This document shows positions 30,101 through 42,908 of a stretch of 64,000 bases of DNA, piece after piece. Origin of the DNA: Symsagittifera roscoffensis (taxonomy: Eukaryota > Xenacoelomorpha > Acoela > Convolutidae). A program made the position numbers and the translations under genes. The notes below the pieces were generated by a model. It made no database searches. It was not told the origin of the DNA and worked only from the letters and a program-made list of their open reading frames with translations. Location: the NCBI RefSeq assembly GCF_963678635.1, contig NC_087065.1, forward strand, positions 71,493,345 to 71,557,344, given 5' to 3'. Numbering within the stretch: the first letter of the stretch is position 1; the number at the start of each line of letters is the position of its first letter.

Positions 30101-31539
30101 CGTTTTTTGCCTAAAATCAATTTAAATCGATTTACATTGATTTTTGCAAAAAGGTATATGCATCAAAATCTCAACCAAATTGATTTAAAGTAGCTATTTT
30201 TTTTGTTTCAAAGCTTGAGCAAAATTAAAATTTTGTACAGAAAAAAATCTCCATGGGAGCTACAGAGAGCAAGAGTCACTCGAGGAGACTTTTTTTACCG
30301 CAAACCATTGTGATGAAAGGAATCCTTTTTGAGTTTTGTAAATCTAAAAGATTCCGCAGTACGAATTGTAAAATAATACAAAATTTCTCCAACTGCCTTT
30401 TTTTATCAACGTTCTAGGTGCACTTCAGTTAAGCAAATAACATATAATTGAAAAACTCAATTAGGAACAATTCATTTTTGGCGCAGTTTATCTACAATTT
30501 AGTTATCCTCAGAGTTTGTTTGAGTCAAACAGTAGCATGAAAGTCAAATGAACAGTATGCCTTATATTTTTTTTCTATTTTTTCTATTCTTTGATAACCG
30601 AGAAAATCTGAAGAAATTCTGTACAAAATCTGTATAAAATGACTATCCAAAAAACTAAGAAAAATTGATTTAAATCGGCTTAATAGTTACTCAATATTGG
30701 GAGGAAAATGAAACAAAAAATAATTGACAAAACAGGTTTGTTCTGATTTCGAATTGATCCAAATTGATTTCTTGAGCTGCAATTTTGTTTCGAAGTGAAT
30801 CACTTTTTAATAAAAACAAATCAATTTTTCTTAGATCTTTGCTAGACTATCTGTATAAAATCGATTGCAAAAATTTTCTAGTAAATACGTGGCGATATAA
30901 TTGCGTGAGTTCAAATTTTATTTTAAGAAACAAAAATTCTCGAAGCAATCAAGTATGAACAAGTATATACATAACTCCCAATTTTTTAAGTTATTTTTTG
31001 TAGTCACCGTTAATAATTAACATCAAATCATCTCGCATTATACCAAGTCAATTGATGAGCAATTTATATCGAAAAAATTTAAAAGCTTTTTCTATCTTCT
31101 GCGCAATTTGATATACAAAATTTGTTCAAGTTGACAAATTTTGCACAGCAACTGACACGTTAACTGTAGCGTTAATTTTTTTTGCATAAAAAAGCAAAAA
31201 CTGACCATTGGGGTATAATTTTGGGTCTGGCTTTCGAAAAGTCAACTGCAAAAAATTTAGTGAAGTAAAATCCTTATCAACTCTTGTTCTGACAATTTCG
31301 AGTCCAGTGTCAACTAAATTAACTGAAATTAAATCATGTGTAACCAGTTGATGCGTCAGTAGAGCCGATTGTTGAAATTACGGACAAAATAAGGAAAAAT
31401 CCGAAAATAGCAAATTCTGGTAGTGAAAAGATAAGAAAAAAATTTGGCAGCTCATAAGGATTTTATTAGCGTCTTGTAACAATTGGTCAAGTTTTTCGCT
31501 TTAAGTTTATCGTAATTAGTGTCGCTCTACAAATGTCTA

Positions 31540-33420
31540 CACTACCAAAGTTTCTAACCGCTTCTTCGGCATCGCTACGTTTCTGGAGCTTGTTAAACAG
31601 GGCTGAAAAATGTTTTTCCTCAAGTCCTACAGAATTTATTTAAGTTACCTGGATGGGTTATCCTTCAAAGCAGAAACATCTGAATTCAAAATTCAACCCC
31701 TGCCAAAACGATAATCAATTTTGTCCAATGACTGGCAATAGTTCCATCAGAGCAACTGGTTTGCGGAAATAATTTGTTTTTTTTTTTAATTTAAAAATAG
31801 GCAATATGAAACCATTTGATATTTCCGAAAACTCCCAGGTCACATAATTTTTTATTAAAAAAAACTGACTTCTTAGGACAGAGACAAACATTTATTGAAC
31901 AACTCATTTATATTTTTACAAAACCGTTTTTGTTTTAGTGTTTAATTAAATCTGAGTTTTATTATAGTTTGAAACTCTTAAAATGAGCAAACTTCATATT
32001 CATTGTTGTCTGTCGAAGTAACCATAATAAGCATTGTCAGCGTATCAGCTATAAATTTACCAGGTCAATTGATGAGAAACTTGTATCAAATTGAGCATCG
32101 TGAATGGTAAAAACAATCTTCACAAGGGTGTTCTCTCCCAAGTTTTTTAATTAAAATTTTTTTTAGTTAATAACCAAAAAATCCAGCTTAGATGAAAAAC
32201 ATTTTTTTGGATATTACTTTCCTTAAAATTCGTTAAAATAAAAAAAAACCTTCACTTTGATAAAAAAAAATTGTTTAATTACCCAGTAACTTTAGTTTAG
32301 CGTTTTAGTGTTTAAAAAGAGCCGAAAATGACCCCCAGTTTGAGATACAATTTTGGTCTAATTTGCAAAAACAAACATTAAATTTAGACAGAGGCTAAGT
32401 TGCATTTCGCATACATTAACAAAAATATTACCGATAACGCTGCTAGGAAAAACTGAATGCGTAAAAATTTGAGTCTACATAATTGCTAACTGGCGCAAAC
32501 TAATAATGGCGCATTAGCACTACCAGTCAATTTGAAAAAAGACATGCTTCAATTTATAGAGCGGCCGCTTTTTAACTAGTATACAAAAAAGTTCATTAAA
32601 AACACCCGACCCTGTCCAGGTTCGAATCCTTGTTTTCTCGCGGTCTCCTTCCCTACCTCTAAGTTATAAATCCAAGTTACCTTGAAGCTAAAGGGCTATT
32701 TGTGATAAAATAGTCTGTTGTAATATCCTTAGCATTAACTGTACTTTATATCTTTATAGCTGGTTATTGATCTTCTGCACATACTGCAATAAAAGAACCT
32801 TTTCAAAATCAACATTAAAATTTGCAACTAAGGTTGGAAAAAAAGAGAGTTCATACTTTCACACAAGCTTTGCTTGTTTAATAATCTTCTGATATCCATT
32901 TCAAATTTTATTCTGATCACTTGTTGTCTAACTTTAACTAAATTTTTTAAAACTTCCAATTTTGTTCTTTTAGTTAAAATAATTTGAATCCTTAAGGAAT
33001 CCAGTTGTTGTACGAGTACTATTGATTGGTGTAATCAAGTAATTTTTTGCTAAAAAAATAGTTGCAAAAAACATTTAAGGATTTTGCAAAACAAAAGATT
33101 CTCTACTGTGAATAAGTCTAAAAATTTAGTTTCGAACCATTTCTTCGACACCTGAACTTTTCTGAAGCTTGTTTTTGCAGCTCGAACCCCGGCTGAAAAT
33201 TATGAAATTCCTCCAGAATTTATTGTGGTACATGGATGTGGTACTCCGCACGGGAGAAACAGCTGAATCTATCCGGTCAGAACGATATTTTTCTTTCCCA
33301 TGATTGTTGGCAACTTTTCCGAAATATCTTGTTTTTTTTCTTAAACTTAAAAGAGGAAATGTGAAACAATTTGATACTTCCTGAAGCTCTCGAGTCACAT
33401 AACTTTTAATTTCGCAAAAA
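31540..33420. repeat. Diverged direct duplication (31540-31870 and 33120-33420)
   Basis: The two segments share GAATTTATT, GGAAATATG/GAAACCATTTGAT-like and GTCACATAA blocks in the same order, about 1.58 kb apart. Divergence is high, and this was judged by eye. Confidence 0.5.
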
Positions 33421-34120
33421 TGAACTCAGCGGCTGACACTGAAATGAAATTTAAAGAAAACTAACTTCAATTCAAATACCCGTGTACAACCGTTTTCATT
33501 TCGACACAGTGCCCAGCTTTTCAAAACGCGTTCACATGTGAACCTCAAATCGGACAACAAAGACCGCTATTCCGTTTGTCAATTTTTAATGTAAGCGCAC
33601 CTCACAGCAATGAAACTTTGTTTTATCTTAAAGGATATTTAAAAAGCATTCCCGGATCAAAGTTTCGACTGTATGTCTAGACCAAAGTGGTCGAACCAAA
33701 TTTTATTTTTTGTACCAAAAAACCGTAACCGCGCAGGGCCTAGGGTCGATCTCAAAGTCGAACTGAGTCGAAACAAAGTCGAACTGAATATATAAAATAG
33801 AAAAATTTCTTTTAAAAAATTACAGATTTGCAACTTTTCAGAGAAAAGTCTTTATCTTGCATTTTTTTTGTAAGTAATGTCACTATCTTACAATTTTCTT
33901 ATGTGAAAAATTCCCTATCTTGTAACTTTCGTGGAACCTAACTGTGAAAGATGTTGTTGATTCTTACTTGACATGTTCTGAGATACTCGTACTGAACTTT
34001 TCTCAAAATTTCACGTCTGATCATACAATTTTCAGACAATAGCTGTTTTCCAGCTCTGGACATAACTGTTTCACATGTGATCACATCTGCAAACATTGCC
34101 GTTTGCAGTCTATAACTGAT

Positions 34121-34230
34121 TCAGACATGACTATACCTGGTTCGACCTGACTATACCTGGTCAGACATGATGTACCTGGTCAGACATGACTATACCTGAT
34201 CAGACTTGACTATACTCGGTCAGACATGAT
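34121..34230. repeat. 20-bp minisatellite TCAGACATGACTATACCTGG
   Basis: Five and a half head-to-tail units of 19-20 bp with a few substitutions. Confidence 0.85.
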
Positions 34231-34979
34231 GTATTATCTGTACAGAAAAGATATTTCGTTTTTCTTGTTAGAAATAAACCATTTTTATTCTGAAAAACCA
34301 AAAAAAAAAGATTTTTTTTTTCATAATTTTTCGACAAGAATTAAATGTTTTGTCACGTGTCTTGTTTTTGGATTAAAAACAAGAAAATTTCATTGGTGGT
34401 AATCAGCGTCAAAAATGATAGACTTTCTTAGTTTCTCTTAGGTGCAATTTTTCCGTATCTTGTGGGGGGTGCGGGGGTGTAAATTTTTAAGAAAATCTAT
34501 TATAAATAAATATATTTAAAAATAATCCAATGAGATTGTCGAAAAATAAAATTTATTGAACCAGCACTTTTTGATAATCATTGTTTTTAGACGATCTCTA
34601 ATAGAGTGAAACTGTTGCATATTAATCTGTGTTTTGAAAAACAAACATCTGCTTTCAGAAAAAAAAATATATAGTGAAATGTTCGATAATGAATTATAAG
34701 ATATGTATTGAAAACAATTTAACAAGAGTTTTTGAAAAAAAAGTTAAATGGTGTTGAGGAAAGATATGTTTTACGTGGTGTTGTGCAAGATTTTTGGAGC
34801 TGATATACTAAACTTTTCAAAGCACTCAAGACACATAGTCATAAAGAAATATTATAAAAGATATCTTAATAATTATTAAGATTATTATAATTATAATGAT
34901 AATCCAATGAGATACGGTCGTTTTAACAAGAATTACCCCCACGAGATCTTTGTTCTCTCTTATAAATTTACCCCCTAAA

Positions 34980-35145
34980 TTTTCGTTCATGCCGCGACCA
35001 TGGAGTTTTTCCTTTTTTTAGATTAGAAAGTTTCTCGACCGCCGCGACTATTTTTTCGACCATGCCTCGGCCAATTTTTCGAACGCCGCGACTAATTTTT
35101 CGACTGCTGCCCCTAATTTTTCGACCAAATCGCGGCCATAAAGTT
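34980..35145. repeat. Short interrupted repeat of GCCGCGACTAATTTTTCGAC type
   Basis: About five units of 25-30 bp alternating GC-rich CCGCGAC with TTTTTCGA. It creates a spurious basic ORF on the minus strand (34968-35276). Confidence 0.6.
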
Positions 35146-35534
35146 TTTTTTTGAAAATTTTTTTTGAATAAAAGTTTTTTAAATGAGCAGGCACAAAACC
35201 AACAAAGCGTTCCTGGAGCCGAAAACAGCCGCTCTTTGCGCCGAAAACAAAACCACGCCTTAAGAATTGTTGTCATAAATAAATCTTGAGAAAAAAATGT
35301 TTGGACTAATCCGATAAAAGATCAGTCGAAAACATTCAGGCCGAATGAAGTTTTTATGCAAAGTTAGGGCTATTAAGTTAATAAATTACAGGAATACATC
35401 GAAAACATTTGCACCTGAGACAAAAACTGATAGCTGGAAAATAAATTTCTACAATGTGTTCACTAAGCCAAAACATACGCTGAAACAGAACTACAATTCA
35501 ATTTTCCCGGATCAAAAGAAACAAGATCCAGCCG

Positions 35535-35590
35535 TGACTCGAATTCCAGATCTTACTATAAAGACAACCGCGTTACCTTCTGACCAAGTG
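35535..35590 (-). repeat. tRNA-derived SINE-like copy
   Basis: Reversed B box at 35535-35547 (TGACTCGAATTCC) and A-box-like CGCGTTACCTTCTGACCAAG on the plus strand (35570-35589), the layout seen in other copies of this family. Confidence 0.45.
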
Positions 35591-37229
35591 GAAAGCAGTC
35601 TCGAAGTTCCCCTAACATTCATAAATCAAGTAAATTCAATTTCAACTTCAGATGTAAAAAAAAGTTGTTTAAGAAAATCTATTTCCCAATAACAAGACTC
35701 TTGGTTTCCCAAGTGTGAAAAAAAGCAAATGAAAATACTAGCTATTTTGATTTTTCATGAAACATTTGCAACAGATTTTAATATTTAGATTGTCAAAAAC
35801 TAAGGTACGCTATGTCAGGTACAATATAAATCTCATGTATAGAATTTTATTTTTTGAAACTATCATGTTGGGGAAAAGTAAAAATTGATACATTATTACC
35901 AGAGCTAAATTCCTTTTACGTTTTCTTGAAAAATACGATAAAAAGGTGTAAAATCAAACTCTTGAAATTGTAATTTGGAGCCTTTTAACCTCATCGCTAG
36001 TACAGTGGGTGAAATTACGCCCAATAGTTTTAACCATTTTATTAACATAGTCGAGCGTCGTCATATTTTCCATGCCTTCTTTTAGCCCACACCAACCTAT
36101 TGATTTTTAAAATTTTGCAAGATATATTGCGGTCGGATAATTCATTGCTACTAGCTTTAGCTAAGACCTCGCCCGTAAAAAATAGCAAAAAAAACTTTTC
36201 TTAGATTAAAAACGCCTTGAGTCAATTTGCGGGTCATGTAAAAAACTCTAGATTCAGACAAAATTATACCTGGAAACGCAAAATTTGAAATAAACGCTTG
36301 AAATGCGACTATTACTAAGCTGTTTTCGATGCATGTAGTTTCGCGGAACGACTTTTTGAAAATTGTTGTCAAATCTAACAACTGATTGCGCATAAAGAAG
36401 TTTCTTCCAGTTTTTCAAAATGTGGTTGGTCCTAACTGAATTTGCACGAGTCTAACACTGGAATTCAAAAGTGCACGTTCTTTTTTATAACGATTACTTA
36501 AAAAAACTATTTGCAACAACATCGCAGCTAACTTTTTAATTTTTAAGGTTAATTTTTCAGTTTTAGATTTTAGTAAAAAAACATGCCACTTGGAAGTTCT
36601 CTGATATTCGAGATCCTTTCAAAATGGACAAATTTTTCATATAGCTAACCCAATTAGAGAAAATAAGGTAAATGGGATTTTTTAGCACTATAAATTCGGA
36701 AAATTTAAGTCCTATTTTGAGACATCCTTATTTGCCTTCCTTTTTTGATAACTTGTAAATTTAATTTTTTTTTGCGATTTGACTTTTGATTTTTCTTCAA
36801 ATGAACAGAGAAAAATATCAACAAGACTTATAAATGATTAACCAGTTCGTTCATTAACACTTAACAACTCAAGAGCTGGATAAAGAGTTATCTTTCGCCT
36901 AAACTCAACTCAAAATAAACACTGAAAATGTGTGCAACAGAATTTCAAATTTTGTAGAAGAATATGAACAGAGGCGAAGCGGAAACAAGTAAAAAACAAT
37001 CCAAAAAAATTAAGTTATGAAAAAAACAGTTCATCAAATATCTTCAAAGGTCTTCTAAGTTTTGAATTTCTCCATAAAATCATTCCAGCCAAAGATCCCA
37101 GAAGAATGACTACTAAACTAGCAATGGAACAAGACTTACAAAGTCGACAATCTTAAAGCAAACAAGTTGATACAAAAAAAAACATGATTACAAAAAATCG
37201 AACCTGATTTTAAGTCCCACCTGAAACTA

Positions 37230-37650
37230 AAAGGAACAACACTTGCACTTGTAAGTACAGTGAAAGTTGCTTACAGCACAAGAAAAATCAGTCAGTCATG
37301 TAGCAACTAAGCCAACAATTTTTAAGCAGACACCAGTTGAGGCGAAAAAAAAATTTATGAAGAAAAAATTTTGAATCTTCCAAGTTCTCCCCTAATACTA
37401 GAATGAACAATATTTGCACTAGCCACGAACGTTAATTACAGCACAGGAATAATCAGTGATGTAGCAACGTACTGACAAAACTTGAGCAGACCAATGAAAG
37501 TCCGACAATTCAATTGTAACCAAAAATTTTTTCAATTGCATACAAACTGAAAAAAAACAAGCTCCGGCCGAGACGCGAACCCCAGACCTTAGGATGCAAC
37601 AAAGGCAACGGCGTTACCACTATGCCAAACGCGAAGGATAAGGGTTCAAT
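37230..37650 (-). repeat. SINE-like element with tRNA head and duplicated body
   Basis: The tRNA-like head has a B box at 37571-37583 and an A box at 37611-37629, both reversed. The body contains a reversed TTGTCGGAC block (about 37499-37509) and two imperfect direct repeats of ~90 bp (about 37230-37320 and 37410-37495). It is related to the copy at 44700-45010. Confidence 0.55.
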
Positions 37651-37719
37651 ATTAATGACAGGCGAAGCGATACAACAAAAATAGCATTGCAACCTGGCAG
37701 ACAGGAAAAGAAAAGAGAG

Positions 37720-38060
37720 CCAAAAACGGAAAACGAAATTTATATATGTACGAAGTCAAGGCTAGTAGAATTACAAATTGCAGGAGCAAACGAAAACATA
37801 AAAAGCAACTCTAATAAACACTGCATATCTCAAAAATTCCAAGATGTGGCAACTAAGCCGAAAAAACAGGTCCTGCTCAGATTCGAAGCCGCTACTGTCC
37901 CAGGCGTAATCATTACCTCCAGACTAAGTGTGCCGGAGAAGCTTAGAAGATTGAATTCAGTATGAACCAGGATACCAAGTGATTCTGTTAAACAAATTGT
38001 TAACACGAAAAAAGTATATATATATATATTCCGATTTGACAACGCTTGCTAATCGCAAAA
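37720..38060 (-). repeat. SINE-like dispersed repeat, copy 1
   Basis: Matches 55690-56075 over most of its length, including CAAGTGATTCTGTTAA and AACGCTTGCTAATCGCAA. It has a reversed B-box-like sequence at 37878-37890 and an A-box-like one at 37904-37927. A (TA) run at about 38016-38029 is inside it. Confidence 0.65.
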
Positions 38061-38586
38061 TATTTGACGTTTTTAAGCCTACAATCTCATGAATCTACAG
38101 CAAAAGAGGCATATAAAAATAGCAAATTTATTGACCAGAAAGTAACTTTCAAATTAAAATCAAAACAGAAATTGAGAATCATGAATTTTCTTCGTAACTC
38201 TAAGGAGCCATTTAATTCATTAATAATTTCATAGAAACTTTGAAATCACTTCTCTATTGTAATGTTTTGTAAACACAAATATTAACCAAAATCGTGACAG
38301 CACAATTCCACGTAATCTAAAACTAAAGGAGAAATCAAAATTTAAAAAATAGACTATTTCCTATTATAAAATCAGTTAAATGAACGACAAATTTTTCAAG
38401 TTACTCCTAAAACCAAATAAAAATGGCACCAAATATAATGCAATAAGAATTTAAACGTAGCCTTTGATTCGGTAAGTCAAAAAAATAACTGATATTAATG
38501 ACAAATAAATAGTTAATGAAGGACCCTCGTCCAAAATAGTAAATTAGCCTTACGTCTAAGCTATTTAAAAACTTTTGAAGTTCAGT

Positions 38587-40898
38587 TCAGTTTTCCTCAC
38601 AACTGCCAAGCATTTCATTTTCCACTTGCACTTCTGTTGCTTTCAGAGCAGAAAAGACAGATCCCTCGGTAACCACGTCAAAACTCGTCGAACTATCCTC
38701 CGTCGATTCATCGTCGTCCAGTTGATCCGTTTTCTCTTCTGGTTCATTTTTTGGAACATTCGTTTCGAAAAATATGACGTCATCCGAACTGTATCCGGAG
38801 TTCTCCAGATCGTCTTCATCGTCCTGTGCCAAGTTACATTCGGAACCTGTTGGAGACATGAGTTCCACGACTACTTTCGGTTTGTCGTTCGACTCACTTG
38901 GGTAACTTATCGTCTTGTAAGTTTCCATAGCTTCGAACTTGGGCGAACCTGAAGGCATACAGGTGATGTTTGACACTCCAAATGTCAAATCAAAAGACAT
39001 TCTGCGATTTTCATTTTCATGTGGCGTTTCCCCTGAATTGTCTCCCCCGTCATTCATCGAAGCAACTGATTCATTCCGGCTAGCGAAAGCTCTGAATTGC
39101 TCCAACGCTTCAAATGAAACAGAAGATCTGCGACTTGCAGGGTTCGAGTGCATAGAACAATAGCTCAAAGGTCTGCTATTACTAGGAGGCGGATCTTCGA
39201 CGTTCACAAGTTCTAAATGGAGACGAGCAAAGCACAAATTTGTTCCCGTTTTTGCCATTAATTCTTTCACCGCTGAGTTGATTGAGCAAACGAACCAACT
39301 GAAGTCGTCTGAGACTTCTGGGAGCCAATTGTAGAGTTTCTTACTAGTACAGTAAATTGCTTCAAGAGGGAGCCTAACTGGAAGTGTTATGAGTCCTATA
39401 AACTGGACTATTTTGTATTCGCAAATCTGGTTGTATAATGTCTCGTTCATCGTAAAGTTTTGCAGTAAGGTCACAATTTGTTCAGGCAAGATGGCATTCT
39501 CTTCGTCTTTGATGCGACGACATTCGGGACAGTTCTCGCAGAACCCTTCGTCGTCCGTGTTGTTCTGCTGCGAACTTGACGAGAGATGACTGGCTTTACT
39601 CAGGGAGTTCCGTTTCAAACGGGTAAGGCTTCTTCCGACGTAGATCTGTTCGCGTGAGTTTGTCCTTTTCCGTGGAACCATTGGCATTACTGCAATGCTT
39701 TGTGCACTTGGGGCCAATTGTCGCTTCAACTGATCGGTTGTTTTCCTTCTTGGAAACTTGGCCAAATTAAACAAAGTCATGCTTGAGTTGAGACACTGTT
39801 GGCAAGAAAATAGTTTATGAGTCTGAAGATATTTGAACGCGTCGTTATAGCCTCTTTTGCACAGATCATTCAACACGCCGTTGGTATTCGGTGGGTAGAA
39901 AATCCTCGCGAACCTCACAACATTCTCAGCTGTCAGCTCCATCCTCAGATTTGTCACATTGATATAATTGAATGTATGACCATCATCGGACGGACAAATA
40001 TCCGCAGCGCCACAGAACGGCGCCACAGTTATGGTATTATTATCGATCTCCGGCAAGTTACACGTGAAACCTCCATCAATGTACCTTTGCCCTTCAAACG
40101 TTGGCGGAATTATCCCCGCAAATAGTGGGATCCAACATGTACACACAAGAGCATTAATCAGTTCTTCTCTGGAACTAAACTGGTTCACAATTTTATTCTT
40201 CCGATCTGGAAGGGTCGTCAAAGAAAGGTGCAACCGCCCACTGCACTTTATATGTGCATCTTCAGGGAGAAACGCGCTCACTCCCTTTCGTAGCAGTCCA
40301 ATCAGATCAAATGTCGGGTGGAAGGGTCCGAATGTCCTGGCGCGGGCTTTGCGAACCATGTCCAATGACCACGTCGTGGCGTCTTCTAGTCTGAAATCAT
40401 TTGTCTAATAGAAAAAAAACACTTCAACTACTTGATGAACAGCTTTGTTGTCTTTTTGAATTCAAACACTTCAGATAGCGTCAACTGGCATGAAATTATT
40501 GAGCATGAAATTCTCAAAATTTTAGTTTGATGAAATAATCATCCGTATAAAAATTTTACGTATGCGTTCAAGGACTTAATAAGGCAAAAACTAAACAAAA
40601 ACTTGGCTTCCGTTTTTTCTACAATTTTTCCACATATGAGAACGCAAATAGACGTTTCCCTCAAAATTTTTGCAAACCTGCAATTGCATACGGCACAGGC
40701 GGCGATTAGTCCTCCCGCTGAGCAACCGGCAACTTTTCCATTGAACAGATAGGGTGCATGTCTTTGGATACAAGATGCCACTCCTATATGGTACAATCCC
40801 TGGAACCCACATCCAGAAAACGACAAATGGTAATCCGGGGTCCCTGGGGGCGGCAGATTGTCCACCGCGTTTAGAGCATCAAACTTTGTTTTTGTCAT
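38587..40898 (-). CDS. PNPLA2: Patatin-like phospholipase, PNPLA2/ATGL (brummer) type triglyceride lipase
   Basis: Two coding exons, complement(join(38587..40390, 40678..40898)), encode 674 residues. The intron is 287 bp with donor CAG/GTTTGC and acceptor TTTCAG. The patatin domain has the oxyanion loop SGCGFQG (28-34), the nucleophile elbow GCSAG (Ser60) and DGG (Asp179). The 119-residue Ser-Asp spacing and blocks such as GPFHPTF and CSGRLHLSLT match the ATGL group. The family hydrolyses triacylglycerol on lipid droplets. The C-terminal 450 residues include a CENCPEC cluster (about 358-364), a hydrophobic stretch (about 402-425) that could bind droplets, and a very acidic end. The start is the first ATG and the stop is TGA. 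Exact orthology (PNPLA1-5) needs a tree. Confidence 0.9.
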
Positions 40899-41448
40899 TA
40901 TACTTGTAATTAAAAACTAAAACTTCGTAACTAAATATTTGAACTTTAGAAGCAAAATTAGAAAAGACGCCGTACGACTTCTCATAACTTCAAATCTGAA
41001 ATGACACAACCATGAGTTGGACAAATACTTAACTCAAAACAACCTTCTACCGTCAAATAAAACGAGAGTTGTGCAAATTACGCTGATGTCAGCAGACAAA
41101 TGGTTTCGGGCGTTCTCAAGGTTTATCTCGAACCAAAAATATACCATATGATATAAGCGGCGTGTAATCAATTGCAAGTAAACTGAGTCGATATTTTAGT
41201 TCTAGAATTTCAATTGTTTAATGGTAAGTAAATATCTCATAAGCGTCGTTATAGTTTAGGGCTCAGCCAATGAGTTCGTGACCTTTAGTTTGTTAAAATG
41301 TTAGAGGACAAATACCCTAAACCCTACGTCAGGTCCAGTGATTCAAAATTCGTTCAAGCAAACAAAGCATGTCTGGAACTGAACAAAATTTAAATAAACA
41401 AAAGTTCAACCTGAAATTAGTTCACGGATGATCGATAAGGGTTGATTT

Positions 41449-41776
41449 CACCAGCGGATTTAGGGAGGGGGCTCGAGGACGCTCCCCCTTGAGGGATTCG
41501 ACCCCTGCCAACTCTAAGGGTCCCCCTATATACTATTTTGAGATATCCATTTTTGCTGACGGACCCTAAAATTTTTTGGTCAAAATTTTTGAAAAAATGC
41601 CTAAAAACCTTTTTTCAAAAATTCGCCTGCGGTGCAGAAAATTTGGTCAAAATAGGGTCTTTATAGTGATTTGGTAGAGTTCAGAAAATCAAATTGGTCT
41701 ACTTAAAAAAAAGTTGACAAAATTTGCGAACTTTTTTGAAAATCCGCCCCCCTCGAGAAAATCCTAGATCCGCCGC
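41449..41776 (+). mobile_element. hAT-like MITE, copy 1
   Basis: Ends are inverted (AGCGGATTTAGG left; reverse complement of the right end GCGGCGGATCTAGG). It is flanked by an exact 8-bp duplication, GTTGATTT, at 41441-41448 and 41777-41784, typical of hAT elements. The interior has no ORF. It is related to 48196-48602. Confidence 0.75.
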
Positions 41777-42908
41777 GTTGATTTAGAACCGTTTTACTTC
41801 AGAAAAAATCACACCAGAGAAAAACAAGGACTCGAAATGTGTACCAGACGGTTTTTTCTTCTCTTCAAAAAACTATCAGGTAATATATCTTTCCGCTACC
41901 AGCATACAGGACTAAACAAACTGCTGAAATTAGAAATAATACTATTTTTCCTACTATTTTCTTCTAACTGTTATAATAGAAGGCATTTTCAACTTGAGCT
42001 CAATGAGTTCGTTCAAATGTGCATTGTAATTGGATACTTGGGCGAGCAGAAGTCAAAGTCAAAAACAGGACTTTGACCGAAAAAACATCGCGCTGATGAC
42101 CGAAGCCATTGATTAATCACTCATTCATAAACTGTGAATCGTTTATAATACGTATGAATTCAAGAGACTTCTCGATGGTTTTCCAAGAACACTTATACTT
42201 TTTCTTAATCAGTCGTTTCTACTTTCCTGAACTCCGAAAGATATCATTTTCAATTACAATTTTCCGCGCCGTAAAACATCAACACAAAATAGAAGCTGAA
42301 ATTCGCATCACTGGGTTGTCACAAAAGAATAAACATCACAATATGCAAGACTCAAGTGTATTTACTATTTAATGCTCAAAGAAGATACTTAAAGTTTTCA
42401 AGCTCTTTGCAAGCTTTAAGCAAAAGCAGTTCAAGCAACGTCATTTAACAAACTAGCAAAACAGTTAAACTCACTTCGCTCTCAAGGAAAAATTTTCATC
42501 TGCCTTATGTCTGAAATTTGAAATTTTTAGATGCTCTCATCTAGGCACACTCGTTGAAAAAATCTTATTTCCTGTTATTGAGGAAACAATAGGCAACCAA
42601 AACTATCAGCCGATAAAAATCAAGCTGATTAAGCAAAAATCTCGACAGAGGCAAAGTGGAGCATCGCATCACTTGCGATACAACTTACGTGCACGCTAAC
42701 GATTAGAAATTGAGACAGAAATATCCAAGTTTCAAAAAAGGGTTGGATTTTTTTTTTCAAAGAATGAAAAATTTATTTTCAGATAACAGCAGCATTTTAT
42801 AAGCTTCTAGTATTAACCGAGTAGACATTAAGCCGACAATACGTATGTAGCCCATTGAGTCGGAAACCATCAGCAATGCCATAAGAAATTCGATTATCAT
42901 AAAAAAAA

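Larger units (their letters stand above)
27151..38586. other. AT-rich repeat-filled DNA without a recognised gene
   Basis: About 11.4 kb. It holds a diverged third copy of the 23-27 kb duplication (about 28540-29250, sharing GAGTTTTTAAATG and AAACAGCGAAACC), a diverged pair at about 31540-31870 and 33120-33420, minisatellites at 34121-34230 and 34980-35145, SINE-like copies, and a (TA)n run near 38016. ORFs are short, AT-biased and lack domains. Confidence 0.6.

Noticed and set aside
34968-35276. Basic minus-strand ORF with GRKIRG-like repeats
   Set aside because: It is produced by a short GC/AT repeat and lacks coding signals outside it.
35345-35692. 115-codon plus-strand ORF
   Set aside because: It overlaps a reversed tRNA-derived SINE head, and no similarity was recognised.
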